64,000 nucleotides of DNA from Lichenibacterium minor (lineage in GTDB: Bacteria > Pseudomonadota > Alphaproteobacteria > Rhizobiales > Beijerinckiaceae), in contig NZ_QYBB01000024.1 in assembly GCF_004137685.1 (NCBI RefSeq), positions 17,166-81,165 on the forward strand. The letters are read 5' to 3'. Under the pieces are notes generated by a model, which worked only from the letters and a program-made list of their open reading frames with translations, did not search any database and was not told where the DNA came from. Position numbers and translations under genes: made by a program. Position 1 is the stretch's first letter. The number at the start of each line of letters is the position of its first letter. Shown here piece by piece: positions 20,202 through 30,954 of this stretch.

Positions 20202-21928
20202 CGGTGCCGCCCGCCTGGCCAGCGGTCTCCTTCGCGGAGGCCACCGCAGCCCTGACCCGCCCGGGCTCGTCCTTCGCGGTCGCCGACGCCGTGGTCCGCG
20301 GCCGGCCGACCCGGGTCTGGACCCACGCGCCCCCGACCCTGCGCGACCTGTTCCTGCAGGCGCGGAGTTTCGGCGACCTGCCGTTCCTGGTCTACCGCGA
20401 CGAGCGCGCGAGCTTCGACGGCTTCGCCCGCGCCGCGCTGGTTCTCGCCCACGCGCTGGTCGACGCCGGGGTGCGCAAGGGCGACCGCGTCGCGATCGCC
20501 ACGCGCAACCTGCCCGAATGGCCCGTGTGCTATCACGCGGCCCTGCTGGCCGGCGCCGTGGCGACCCCGCTGAACGCCTGGTGGACCGGGCCCGAACTGG
20601 TCTACGCCCTGCAGGACTCCGGCGCCGTGGCGCTCGTCGCCGACGGCGAGCGCCTCGACCGGCTGGCGCCTCACCTCGCCGAGCTCCCGGAGCTGCGGCG
20701 CGTGCTGGTCACCCGCCCGGCCGGCGCCGTCGCCGACCCGCGCGTGGCGCCCCTCGCCGACCTGGTCGGCCCGACGGCATCCTGGTCGTCGCTGCCCGAG
20801 CGCCCGCTGCCGGACGTGGCGATCGACCCCGAGGACGACGCCACGATCTTCTACACGTCGGGCACGACGGGGCGGCCGAAGGGCGCGGTCGGCACGCATC
20901 GCGCTTCCGCGGCGACCGTGATGGCCCACGGCTATTCGGTGGCGCGCTCCTGCCTGCGCCGGGGCGAGCCCGTGCCCGTGCCGGACCCGTCCGCGCCGCA
21001 GCGGGCGTCGCTGCTGGCGATCCCGCTGTTCCACGTCACGGGCTGCCATTCGACGCTCGGCACCGCGATGTGGCGGGGGCAGAAGCTCGTGATGATGCAC
21101 CGTTGGGACGTCGATGCGGGACTCGACCTCATCGCGGCCGAGGGCTGTACCGGCGCCGGCGGCGTGCCTTCCATCGCGTGGGAGCTGGCGTCGCGCGCGG
21201 CCGCGACCGGCCGCGTCCTGCCGACGCTGGAAGGCGTCTTCTACGGCGGAGCGCCCGCGGCGGCGGACCTCGTCCGGGCGCTGAAGGCGAGCTTCCCGGC
21301 CGCCCAGCCGGCGACCGGGTGGGGCATGACGGAAACCTCCGCCACCTTCACCCACCACATCGGCGAGGACTACGAGCACCGGCCGGAGTCCTGCGGCCCG
21401 CCGCTGCCGGTCTGCGACGCGCGTGTGGTCGACGTCGACGGATCGGCGCTGGCGCCGGGGATCGTCGGCGAGCTGCAGGTGCGGGGACCGAACCTCGTGC
21501 GCGGCTACTGGAACAAGCCCGCCGCGACGGCGGAGCGCTTCGCCGACGGCTGGCTGCGCACCGGCGACCTCGCCCGCATCGACGCCGAAGGCTTCATCGT
21601 CATCGTCGACCGCATCACCGACATGCTGATCCGCGGCGGCGAGAACATCTACTGCGTCGAGGTCGAGAACGCGCTCTTCGCCCATCCTGCGGTGATCGAC
21701 GCCGCCGTGCTGGCCGTGCCGCACCCCACGCTGGGGGAGGAGCCCGGCGCCGTCGTGACCCTGGCCGAGGGCGCCGCGGCCGACGAGGCGGAGCTGCGCC
21801 GCTTCGTGGGCCAGCGCATCGCCGCCTACAAGGTGCCGGTGAGGATCGTGTTCTGGGACGGCATGCTGCCGCGCAACCCGGCGGGCAAGATCCTGCGGCG
21901 CGAGCTGAAGGGGGCGCTGGCGCGGTGA
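20198..21928 (+). CDS. Acyl-CoA synthetase (AMP-forming)
   Basis: 576 residues from GTG overlapping the previous stop. P-loop-like 'IFYTSGTTGRPKGAVGTH', 'GWGMTETSATFTHH', 'GWLRTGDLARID' and the C-terminal lysine motif 'PRNPAGKILRREL' define the ANL superfamily. It activates a carboxylic acid with ATP and CoA. Closest in style to medium/long-chain or branched-acid ligases. With the oxidoreductase and the divergent thiolase it forms a small acid-degradation locus. Confidence 0.9.
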   Translation: MTVPPAWPAVSFAEATAALTRPGSSFAVADAVVRGRPTRVWTHAPPTLRDLFLQARSFGDLPFLVYRDERASFDGFARAALVLAHALVDAGVRKGDRVAIATRNLPEWPVCYHAALLAGAVATPLNAWWTGPELVYALQDSGAVALVADGERLDRLAPHLAELPELRRVLVTRPAGAVADPRVAPLADLVGPTASWSSLPERPLPDVAIDPEDDATIFYTSGTTGRPKGAVGTHRASAATVMAHGYSVARSCLRRGEPVPVPDPSAPQRASLLAIPLFHVTGCHSTLGTAMWRGQKLVMMHRWDVDAGLDLIAAEGCTGAGGVPSIAWELASRAAATGRVLPTLEGVFYGGAPAAADLVRALKASFPAAQPATGWGMTETSATFTHHIGEDYEHRPESCGPPLPVCDARVVDVDGSALAPGIVGELQVRGPNLVRGYWNKPAATAERFADGWLRTGDLARIDAEGFIVIVDRITDMLIRGGENIYCVEVENALFAHPAVIDAAVLAVPHPTLGEEPGAVVTLAEGAAADEAELRRFVGQRIAAYKVPVRIVFWDGMLPRNPAGKILRRELKGALAR

Positions 21929-21985
21929 GGTTTCGTCGGCGGCGCGGGGCTTCCGGCCGCGGTCAGCCTTCGGCCGGGTCCCGCA

Positions 21986-22066
21986 TCATTCCGCCGCGGC
22001 GTCGAGCCAGCCCAGCAGGGCGGCCGTGATGAGGATCGAGAGGCCCAGGCCCAGCAGCGCCGCCAT
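21986..22066 (-). CDS. Possible very small membrane protein
   Basis: A 26-codon frame with Met-Ala start, one hydrophobic helix (about residues 4-19) and an acidic end. GGAG lies about five bases upstream of the start. The composition is that of a single-span micropeptide. There is no family match I can name, and a chance frame remains possible in such GC-rich DNA. Confidence 0.35.
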   Translation of the reverse strand: MAALLGLGLSILITAALLGWLDAAAE

Positions 22067-22325
22067 CGCGTTCTCCGTCCGCTCCGCCCGAGGTGACGCG
22101 GCATCGCCGCCGCGGCCCCGCCGCCCCGTGGGGGCGGGACGGCGGGGTTGTGGCACCGGTGCGGTGGGCGGCACCGCCCCGGCCCGCCTGTCCTAGCGAT
22201 GGGCGGGGGGAAAGCTTTGACGGAGCTGTTTCGGGGACGTGTCGGCGCGAGGCCGTTCCGCGGCGCCTTCCGTTGCGGTGCCGCATGGCTTAAGGGCGGG
22301 TAACTGTTTCAAGGCCCGGGACCCC

Positions 22326-23948
<1,623 letters not shown>

Positions 23949-24069
23949 GGCGGCCGGCCGGAGGCTTCGACCGCTGGCCGGCGCGGTCCCGCACCGCCGG
24001 CCCGTGCGGCGCGGGATCTCCGGGTCGTCACGGCCGGCGTGCCGCCCCCCGTTCGGGCCGCACCGGCCG

Positions 24070-24246
24070 TCAGGGTCCCCGCCGCTTCCGGCTCTCGGGG
24101 AACACCGCCGCGGTGATCTGCCAGGTGATGGAGAAGGCCCACAGGCAGAGCGGCGCGATGGCGCCGGCGGCCACGCCGATGGCCCAGCCGCATTGCTCCC
24201 ACGGTCGCCACCTCTTCGGCGACATCGGTCCGCTGCCCAGGCTCAT
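24070..24246 (-). CDS. Small single-span membrane protein, unknown
   Basis: 58 residues from ATG 24246 with a GAGGA-like site upstream. A basic, Trp-rich N-terminal part is followed by one hydrophobic helix ('GWAIGVAAGAIAPLCLWAF') and a basic tail, giving N-in or dual-anchor topology. Aromatic content is higher than in chance frames of this GC-rich DNA, which argues for a real gene. No family recognised. It lies convergent to the ABC-F gene. Confidence 0.5.
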   Translation of the reverse strand: MSLGSGPMSPKRWRPWEQCGWAIGVAAGAIAPLCLWAFSITWQITAAVFPESRKRRGP

Positions 24247-24449
24247 GGCCGTCGTCCTCGTCGGCCGCGGGCGTCGGCCGCGCGGGCACGGAGGCGGCCG
24301 CCCGCGTGCTGGCCTGCCCCGGCTGGCCGCCATCAAGGCCACAGTTCCGTCGCCGTGAACAGCCCGCATCGCGGCGCGGCCGCCCGGCGGGGCCGGATCC
24401 GCCCCGGCGCGCCGTCGCAACTTCCCCGACCGGCGCGCATTCGCTCCCC

Positions 24450-24860
24450 ATGAGCACAGTCCACGACGATCGACGACCCACGGCCCTCGTCGTCGACGAC
24501 GACCCGATCCTGCGCCTGGACGTCGCCGAGATCCTCGCCGCGGCGGGCTTCCGCACGCTCGAGGCGGAGGACGGCGACGCCGCCATAGCGGTGCTGGAAC
24601 AGCATCACCTCGACGTCGCGCTGCTGTTCTCCGACGTCGAGATGCCGGGCTCGCGGGACGGCTTCGCGCTGGCGCGCGAGGTCGCGGTGAAATGGCCGGC
24701 GATCTCGATCGTCATCGCTTCGGGCCGTCTCGTGCCCGCCGACGGCGACCTGCCCGACGGCGCGCGCTTCATCGGCAAGCCGTTCAGCGCCGACGCGGTC
24801 CACGGCCACCTCCGCCAGATGATCCCGGAGAACCGCAAGCCCGAAGCGCTGCATCGCTGA
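24450..24860 (+). CDS. Stand-alone response regulator receiver
   Basis: 136 residues consisting of one CheY-like domain. Acidic residues 'VVDDDP', phosphoacceptor Asp in 'LLFSDVEMPGSRDGF', and Lys in 'FIGKPFSAD' are all present, so it should be phosphorylated. There is no output domain. Such receivers act as phosphate shuttles or by protein contact. The hybrid kinase at 13.9 kb is the only kinase in the window, but no direct link is visible. Confidence 0.87.
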   Translation: MSTVHDDRRPTALVVDDDPILRLDVAEILAAAGFRTLEAEDGDAAIAVLEQHHLDVALLFSDVEMPGSRDGFALAREVAVKWPAISIVIASGRLVPADGDLPDGARFIGKPFSADAVHGHLRQMIPENRKPEALHR

Positions 24861-24938
24861 CGGGCAGGCTCATCCGCACCTCATTTCCGGCGCGCAGGGT
24901 CGCCCCGGGCCGGCACTGAACCGGCCGGCGGAGACCGG

Positions 24939-25187
24939 ATGACCATGAGAATCGCCCCCCTGGCGCTGTGCGCCGCCGTGCTGCTGTCGACCTCGCTCCC
25001 GTGCGCGGCCAAGATGGTGAGCGCGAAGGAGCAGGCGCGGGCGCAGGCCGAGCGCGCCTGTTACCTCGACGCCAAGGCGCTGTGTCCCGACGCCATCCCG
25101 GACGAGGCCAAGGTGGCGTCCTGCTTCGCGGCCAAACGGCCTCGGCTCAGCGCCGCCTGCGGCGCCATCTTCGACGCGGGGATCTGA
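24939..25187 (+). CDS. Small secreted four-cysteine protein, paralogue 1
   Basis: 82 residues. A signal peptide (about 1-24, ending 'LPCAA') precedes a mature helical domain with Cys spacing C-x7-C-x12-C-x11-C and a 'FDAG' end. GGAG at 24930-24933 sets the ATG at 24939. The pattern resembles short cysteine-rich (GLG1-like) repeats seen in exported proteobacterial proteins. It probably forms two disulfides in the periplasm. A paralogue with the same spacing lies 537 bp downstream. Function unknown. Confidence 0.7.
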   Translation: MTMRIAPLALCAAVLLSTSLPCAAKMVSAKEQARAQAERACYLDAKALCPDAIPDEAKVASCFAAKRPRLSAACGAIFDAGI

Positions 25188-25724
25188 AGCCGGCCGCGCC
25201 GGGCGGCAGCCTCGGCGACGGCTCGAAGCCCCGCCACGGTGGCGCATCGGCCACGCCGGAGCAGGATCGTCCGCGGCCGGGCGCTCGGATGTTGATCTCG
25301 GCCGGGGCCGCGGTGCATCGAGGGTCCGTCAGCGCGGGGGAGCGGTGGCGATCGAACCACGACCCCGCCGGTACTCTTGGCGGATGCTCCGACGGGGCCG
25401 TGACCGGTGGAGGGGCCCCCACCGCCGAACACTCGACCACGGTTTGGTTGGATTCGAATGAATCCGACGCTCCCCCGGCGACAGTTCGTCCGCATGGTGA
25501 ACGAGGCCCCGCCGCGATCGCCCGCTCCGCCGCCACCGGGCCCGGCGCGGCCGTTCATGGCTCCCTCACCGGAATCGTGCGAGGAGGGTGCCGAGCAGGA
25601 TCGCGCGGGTCCGCCCACGCCGTCCCGCCCGCCTTCCCCGCGGGGAAGGGCGGACGTCCGTGGGCCGATCCGAGCCTGTCTGCCGCCGGCCGCACGCGCC
25701 CACCACCACCGAACGAGAGCCTCC
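25188..25724. other. 537-bp stretch between the two cysteine-motif genes
   Basis: No credible gene. It holds several hairpins: GGATTC-GAAT-GAATCC near 25450, and a TTCCCC/GGGGAA stem with flanking GC pairs at about 25628-25650. These could end the first transcript or process a shared one. No third paralogue remnant was recognised. Confidence 0.45.
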
Positions 25725-25976
25725 ATGATGCTGACCCGAGCCGCCCTCTGCGCCGCCCTCCTGCTGTCCGCCGCGGCGCCGGCCTTCGCCGCAGGACCCA
25801 TGACCGACAAGGAGAAGGTCCGCGCCCAAGCCGAGCACGACTGCTACGACGACGTCCAGAAGCTCTGCTCGGACGTGACCTCCGACGAGGAAAAGGTGAA
25901 GTCCTGCATGAAGGCCCACCACGCCCAGCTCAGCCCCAAATGCGCGAAGGATTTCGACGCCGGCATGGGCCACTAG
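25725..25976 (+). CDS. Small secreted four-cysteine protein, paralogue 2
   Basis: 83 residues. A signal peptide (about 1-23, 'APAFAA') is followed by a charged mature domain with exactly the same C-x7-C-x12-C-x11-C spacing as the gene at 24939. Shared positions include 'CY-D', 'LC-D', 'DE-KV-SC', 'LS--C' and 'FDAG'. It is more acidic than paralogue 1. A tandem duplication with divergence is the simplest history. Function unknown; a periplasmic or metal-related role is only a guess. Confidence 0.75.
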   Translation: MMLTRAALCAALLLSAAAPAFAAGPMTDKEKVRAQAEHDCYDDVQKLCSDVTSDEEKVKSCMKAHHAQLSPKCAKDFDAGMGH

Positions 25977-26188
25977 AGCCGTCGCCGCTCGCCCCGGCCG
26001 GCGTCACCGCTGCTTGATCGCCGTCGCGGCGAGCATCTTCGCGCGGTCGGGTGGTTCGACCTGATCGCGATCCGCCCTGGCCCGCGGCCGGCCGGAACCG
26101 GACGCTTCGGCACCGATCGTCGATGCCGGGCGTTCGAGGGCGGGGCGTCCGGTTCCGATCGGACAGGCCAGCACGGAGGATCGATGCG

Positions 26189-26485
26189 ATGAGGCCGATG
26201 ACGGTTGAAAGGTCGCCCGCCGCTCGGCGAAGCCGCGTGCTGCTCCTGTCCATGGCGCTCGCCTGGGCGGCGATGGGGGACGCGCGAGCGCAGTCGTCGA
26301 CCACGCCACCTCCCACGGCCCCCTCCGCCGCACCCATGGGCGGGGCTTCGTCGGCGCCGGCCGATCCCGGCGCCGCGCTTCCGCCGGCCGGCGGTGGCTC
26401 GGCCACCCCGGCCGGAAAAAACGGCGGAACGGTCCCGTTGCGGAACGCCACCACGCCGCCCGGCATCACCAAGCCGGGGCAGTGA
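26189..26485 (+). CDS. Small proline-rich exported protein, unknown
   Basis: 98 residues from ATG 26189, with GGAGGA at 26175-26180. An Arg-rich N-region and hydrophobic helix ('VLLLSMALAWAAMG', cut after 'ARAQ') form a signal peptide. The mature part is Pro/Ala/Gly/Ser-rich and probably unfolded. No family recognised. It is convergent with corC. Confidence 0.55.
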   Translation: MRPMTVERSPAARRSRVLLLSMALAWAAMGDARAQSSTTPPPTAPSAAPMGGASSAPADPGAALPPAGGGSATPAGKNGGTVPLRNATTPPGITKPGQ

Positions 26486-26554
26486 CCCCGATCGGCGACC
26501 CCCCGACGCCGCCGACGTCGGGCGACGCGGGCCTGACCCGATCTCGCCCGGCCC

Positions 26555-27556
26555 TCAGGCCGTCTGCGTGCGGGCCGCTTCAGCTTCGGCGCTTCCGGCC
26601 GACGTCGTGTCGTCGGGGGCGTCGTCCGGCGGCGCGGCGTCGCGGGCGCGGATGCGCAGCCGCTTCACGCGGCGGGGATCGGCGTCCAGCACTTCGAAAT
26701 CGAAGTCGGCGTGGCCCGTCACCACCTCTCCGCGCAGCGGCAGGTGCCCGCACAGCGCCGTGACGAGGCCGCCGATCGTGTCGATCTCCTCGGCGTCGCC
26801 GACCGTGAGGTCGACCCCCACCGCCGCCGAAACGTCGTCGAGCGCCGCCCGGCCGTCGGCCAGGTAGGTGCCGCCCGCTTCCGCCTCGATGAGCGGCGCT
26901 TCCTCCTCGTCGTGCTCATCCTCGATGTCGCCGACGATCATCTCGACGATGTCCTCGATGGTGACGAGCCCGTCGGTGCCGCCGTATTCGTCGATGACCA
27001 GCGCCATATGGGTGCGCGACGCCTGCATCTTCCGGAGCAGGTCCAGCGCCTGCATGGAGGGCGGCACGAAGAGCACGGGGCGGATCACCTCGCCGGTTTC
27101 CAGCGGGGTCGCCAGCGTCACGGCAGCCGACGGCCGGGCTTCGCCCTTGGGGTGGTGGCCGACCAGGATCTCGACGAAATCGCGGATGTGGACCATGCCG
27201 CGCGGGTCGTCGAGCGTGTCGCCGTGCACCGGCAGGCGCGAATGCCCGGCTTCGCGGAACACGTCGAGCACCTCGCCCAGCGACATGTGCAGCCCCACCG
27301 CGATCACGTCGGCGCGCGGCACCATGATGTCCACGACGCGCAGTTCGTGGAGGCCGAGCACGTTGCGCATCATGGCGCGCTCCTGCGTGGAGAACACGGA
27401 TTCCGATCCGGTGTCCTCCAGCGCGTCCTCGATGTCGTCGCGGATCGAGGGAGCGCCGAGCCCGAAGACGGCGCGCACCCGGTCGAACAGCCCCTGGCCC
27501 GAGGGAGGGGTAGCCTTGGCGCGCCTGGCGGCGGCCTCGCGGGCGCGGTCGTTCAC
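26555..27556 (-). CDS. corC: CorC/HlyC-type CBS-domain protein
   Basis: 333 residues from GTG overlapping the ybeY stop. It has no membrane part. Two CBS motifs carry 'DIMVPRADVIAV' and 'MALVIDEYGGTDGLVTIEDIVEMIVGDIEDEHD', followed by the C-terminal CorC_HlyC domain. These proteins bind adenine nucleotides and modulate ion transport. The miaB-phoH-ybeY-corC order is widely conserved. The gene lnt, which often follows corC, is absent here. Confidence 0.88.
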   Translation of the reverse strand: MNDRAREAAARRAKATPPSGQGLFDRVRAVFGLGAPSIRDDIEDALEDTGSESVFSTQERAMMRNVLGLHELRVVDIMVPRADVIAVGLHMSLGEVLDVFREAGHSRLPVHGDTLDDPRGMVHIRDFVEILVGHHPKGEARPSAAVTLATPLETGEVIRPVLFVPPSMQALDLLRKMQASRTHMALVIDEYGGTDGLVTIEDIVEMIVGDIEDEHDEEEAPLIEAEAGGTYLADGRAALDDVSAAVGVDLTVGDAEEIDTIGGLVTALCGHLPLRGEVVTGHADFDFEVLDADPRRVKRLRIRARDAAPPDDAPDDTTSAGSAEAEAARTQTA

Positions 27557-28041
27557 GGCACGATCCTCATCGGCTCCGAGCCGGCGTAGGGGTCGGGCAG
27601 GCCGAGCCGCGCCATGGCGCGCGTTTCCAGCGCCTCCATGGCCTCGGCCTCCGCCTCGACCTCGTGGTCCTCGCCCAGGAGGTGAAGCGTGCCGTGGATG
27701 ACGAGGTGGGCGACGTGGTCCTCGACGCGCCGGCCTTCGGCCTCCGCTTCGCGCGCCACCGTGCCCCAGGCCACCGCGATGTCGCCGAGCAGCACCTCGG
27801 CGCCGGGCCCCTCGGTGGGGAAGGACAGGACGTTGGTGGGCTTGTCCTTGCCGCGCCATTGCGCGTTCAGCGCCCGGATGGCGTCGTCGCCGCAGAACAG
27901 GCAGGACAGTTCCATCGGCTCGTCGGGCGCCACGCCGGCCTCGGCGAGCGCCGCCGCGGCGGCTCCCTCCACCAGGGCCTGCAGGTCGGGTATCGCCGCC
28001 CAGGACGGGTCTTCGACCGCGAGTTCGACCGTGAGGCTCAT
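27553..28041 (-). CDS. ybeY: Endoribonuclease YbeY (rRNA maturation)
   Basis: 162 residues. The zinc motif 'HLVIHGTLHLLGEDH' contains the three metal-binding His of the family (H-x3-H-x5-H), with 'KPTNVLSFPTEGP' upstream as the second conserved block. It takes part in 16S rRNA 3'-end maturation and late 70S quality control. Four-base overlaps with phoH and corC show translational coupling. Confidence 0.93.
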   Translation of the reverse strand: MSLTVELAVEDPSWAAIPDLQALVEGAAAAALAEAGVAPDEPMELSCLFCGDDAIRALNAQWRGKDKPTNVLSFPTEGPGAEVLLGDIAVAWGTVAREAEAEGRRVEDHVAHLVIHGTLHLLGEDHEVEAEAEAMEALETRAMARLGLPDPYAGSEPMRIVP

Positions 28042-29186
28042 CGGCTCGGCGCCCGGGCCTCCCCGCGGGTCTCCGACCGCGCGTCCTGCGCGGCCCGGTC
28101 GTAGGCCTGCACGATGCGGCGCACGAGGTCGTGGCGAACGACGTCGCCGTCCCGGAACTTGACGTGGCCGATGCCCTCGACGCCGGCGAGCAGGTTCACC
28201 GCTTCGGCGAGGCCGGACTTCTGACCCGGCGGCAGGTCGGTCTGGGACGGGTCGCCGTTGATGATCATGCGCGAGCCTTCGCCCAGGCGCGTCAGCATCA
28301 TCTTCATCTGCATGGAGGTGGTGTTCTGCGCCTCGTCGAGGAGCACTACGGCGTTGGACAGCGTGCGGCCGCGCATGAAGGCGAGCGGCGCCACCTCGAT
28401 GATCCCGGTCTGCATGCCGCGCTCGACCGTGCGGGCGTCCATGAACTCGTTCAAGGCGTCGTAGATGGGGCGCAGGTAGGGATCGATCTTTTCGCGCATG
28501 TCGCCGGGCAGGAAGCCCAGCCGTTCGCCCGCCTCGACGGCGGGGCGCGACAGGATCAGCCGTTCGACCACGCCGCGCTCGAGCAGCGACACCGCATGGC
28601 CGACCGCCAGCCACGTCTTGCCGGTGCCGGCGGGCCCTTCGGCGAAGACGAGCTCGTATTTCTTCAGCGCCCGCAGGTACAGGTCCTGCGCCACGGTGCG
28701 GGCCTTGACGCCGCCGCGCTTGCGGGTGCGGATCTCGTCGAAGACGGGGCGTTCGTTGACGGCCTCCTTGGGGAACAGCGACGCCTGCGATGCGCCCTCC
28801 TCGATGGCGCCGTCGACGTCTCCGGGCGCGATCGCTTCGCCCCGCTGGACGCGTTCGTAAAGGGCTTCGAGCACCCGGCGGGCGTGCTCGCAGGCTTCCG
28901 GCGCGCCCTTCACGACGATGCGGTTGCCGTTGGCGTTGGCGACGACGTTGAGGCGGCGCTCCAGCTTGGCGACGTTCTGGTCGTATTGGCCCAGCACCAT
29001 GGCGATCAGGCGGTTGTCGCCGAAGGTGAGCGTGATCTCGGCGCGCTCGGTGGCGCCGCCGAGCCCGTCTGCCGGCAGCCCGTCCGCGCCGAGGGTGGGA
29101 CCCGGATAGCGGTTCCCGCCGTCGAGCGGGGGGACGCCGCCGTCCCGGACGGAGCGGCGGACGGGTGTGCGATCGGGCGACTTCAT
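28038..29186 (-). CDS. phoH: PhoH-family ATPase
   Basis: 382 residues. Walker A is 'FAEGPAGTGKTWLAVG' and Walker B lies in 'NAVVLLDEAQNTT'. The N-terminal part contains a KH-like RNA-binding segment ('GNRIVVKGAPEAC'). The gene order with ybeY suggests a role in RNA metabolism, as proposed for the family. The protein is cytoplasmic. It overlaps miaB and ybeY by four bases each. Confidence 0.9.
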   Translation of the reverse strand: MKSPDRTPVRRSVRDGGVPPLDGGNRYPGPTLGADGLPADGLGGATERAEITLTFGDNRLIAMVLGQYDQNVAKLERRLNVVANANGNRIVVKGAPEACEHARRVLEALYERVQRGEAIAPGDVDGAIEEGASQASLFPKEAVNERPVFDEIRTRKRGGVKARTVAQDLYLRALKKYELVFAEGPAGTGKTWLAVGHAVSLLERGVVERLILSRPAVEAGERLGFLPGDMREKIDPYLRPIYDALNEFMDARTVERGMQTGIIEVAPLAFMRGRTLSNAVVLLDEAQNTTSMQMKMMLTRLGEGSRMIINGDPSQTDLPPGQKSGLAEAVNLLAGVEGIGHVKFRDGDVVRHDLVRRIVQAYDRAAQDARSETRGEARAPSR

Positions 29187-30619
29187 GATGCCAGCCGCTC
29201 CGCGACGGGGGTGGGGACCGCGACGGCCAGCCGGCCGGCGAGCGAGTTGGGTCCGGCCGACAGGATGTCGACCGGCTGGACGGTGCCGATGAGGTCGGGC
29301 GGCCCGTCGACGTGGACGGCCTGGAGATAGGGCGAGCGCCCGCCGAGCTGCCCGGGGTGGCGGCCCGGCTTCTCGATCAGCACGTCGAGGCGGCGGCCCA
29401 CGGCGGCGCGGTTGAACGCCTGCCGCTGCTCCTCGAGGAGGGCCTGGAGGCGGTGCAGGCGGTCCAGCATCACCTCGTCAGGGACGTGGCCCGGAAGGTC
29501 GGCGCCCGGCGTGCCGGGGCGGGGCGAATATTTGAAGGCGAAGCTGGACGCGAAGCCGACCTGGCGCACCAGCGCCAGCGTATCGGCGAAGTCGGCCTCG
29601 GTTTCGCCGGGGAAGCCGACGATGAAATCCGACGACAGCGCGATGTCGGGGCGGGCGGCGCGGATCTCGGCCACCAGCGCCACGTAGGAGGCGGCGTCGT
29701 GCCGGCGGTTCATGGCGTGGAGGATCCGGTCCGAGCCGGACTGCACGGGGAGGTGCAGGAAAGGCATCAGCGCCGGCAGGTCGCGGTGGGCGGCCACGAG
29801 CTCCGCATCCATGTCGCGCGGGTGGCTCGTGGTGTAGCGGATGCGGGCGAGGCCCGGCAGGCCGGCCAGGGTCCGGGCGAGCCCGGCCAGCGTCCAGCCG
29901 CGGTCGGCGGCGTCGACCCCGTGGTAGGCGTTGACGTTCTGGCCGAGCAGGGTCACCTCGCGCACGCCGGCGTCGAGCAGCGCCCGCACCTCGGCCACGA
30001 TCGCCTCGGGCGGGCGGGACATCTCGGCGCCCCGCGTGTAGGGCACGACGCAGAAGGAGCAGAACTTGTCGCAGCCCTCCTGCACGGTGACGAAGGCCGA
30101 CACACCGCGCGCGCGGGTCTTCGCCGCCGAGGGTGCGGCCAGGTGGTCGAACTTGCTTTCGACCGGGAAGTCCGTGTCGACGACGCCGGAGGTTTCGCGG
30201 GCGCGGCGCACGAGGTCGGGCAGGCGGTGATAGCTTTGCGGGCCGACCACGAGGTCGACGGCGCGCTGGCGGCGGATGATCTCGGCGCCCTCGGCCTGGG
30301 CCACGCAGCCCGCGACCGCGAGGGTCACCTTGTGCCCGGAAGCTTCCTTCATTTCGCGGATCTTGCCGAGCTCGGAATAGATCTTCTCGGCGGCGCGCTC
30401 GCGGATGTGGCAGGTGTTCAGCACCACGAGGTCGGCTTCCTCGATGGTGCCCGTCTCGCTGTAGCCTTCGGGGGCGAGCGCGTCGGCCATGCGCGACGCG
30501 TCGTAGCTGTTCATCTGGCAGCCGAAGGACTTGATGAAGAGCTTCAGCGGCCGGGTCTCGCCCGCGGGAGCGGGGGCGTCGACGGGGGGGCGGGGCGGCT
30601 GAAGGGTCGGGTCCGTCAT
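29183..30619 (-). CDS. miaB: tRNA-2-methylthio-N6-dimethylallyladenosine synthase MiaB
   Basis: 478 residues. The UPF0004 domain has its three cluster Cys in 'SFGCQMN', 'NTCHIRE' and 'AGCVAQAEG'. The radical-SAM motif is 'CDKFCSFCVVPYTRG' (C-x3-C-x2-C). A C-terminal TRAM domain completes the chain. It adds the methylthio group to position 37 of tRNAs reading U-starting codons. It heads the miaB-phoH-ybeY-corC operon. Confidence 0.95.
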   Translation of the reverse strand: MTDPTLQPPRPPVDAPAPAGETRPLKLFIKSFGCQMNSYDASRMADALAPEGYSETGTIEEADLVVLNTCHIRERAAEKIYSELGKIREMKEASGHKVTLAVAGCVAQAEGAEIIRRQRAVDLVVGPQSYHRLPDLVRRARETSGVVDTDFPVESKFDHLAAPSAAKTRARGVSAFVTVQEGCDKFCSFCVVPYTRGAEMSRPPEAIVAEVRALLDAGVREVTLLGQNVNAYHGVDAADRGWTLAGLARTLAGLPGLARIRYTTSHPRDMDAELVAAHRDLPALMPFLHLPVQSGSDRILHAMNRRHDAASYVALVAEIRAARPDIALSSDFIVGFPGETEADFADTLALVRQVGFASSFAFKYSPRPGTPGADLPGHVPDEVMLDRLHRLQALLEEQRQAFNRAAVGRRLDVLIEKPGRHPGQLGGRSPYLQAVHVDGPPDLIGTVQPVDILSAGPNSLAGRLAVAVPTPVAERLAS

Positions 30620-30954
30620 GGTCTCGCGATTGCGCCGGGGCGGGCGTGCCGTCCCTCATCTTAGGGATTTCCGGCGCCGATACGATCGAAATCCCGGCCG
30701 GGGGCCGGAAATTCGCCGCGCACGGCGCCGCAGGCCCGGAGATGTGCACGGAGATGGAGTTCCGAAAGGGGGATCGCCCGGCGGACGCGATGGGGACTTC
30801 GGGCGACACTGTCCGCCCGTGCGCGCGCCGGGTTCCCACCTCGATCCGGACTTCGCCGCGATCAACATCGACGATGTCGAACACCGGGCCGTGCCAGGTC
30901 CGGGACGCAGACCAGCCGGGATCGGATCCGCGGTCCTGGAGGGGCCGGCCGACC
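30620..30954. other. 335-bp gap between miaB and rimI
   Basis: No coding region is recognisable, although related genomes often have fur here. The stretch should carry the miaB promoter. It contains an 8-bp inverted repeat, GGGATTTC (30664-30671) and GAAATCCC (30688-30695), with a 16-base spacer, centred about 60 bp before the miaB start. Confidence 0.45.

Noticed and set aside
30478..30884. Possible fur remnant before miaB
   Set aside because: The minus-strand frame has no Fur-like helix-turn-helix or metal-binding His/Cys pattern.
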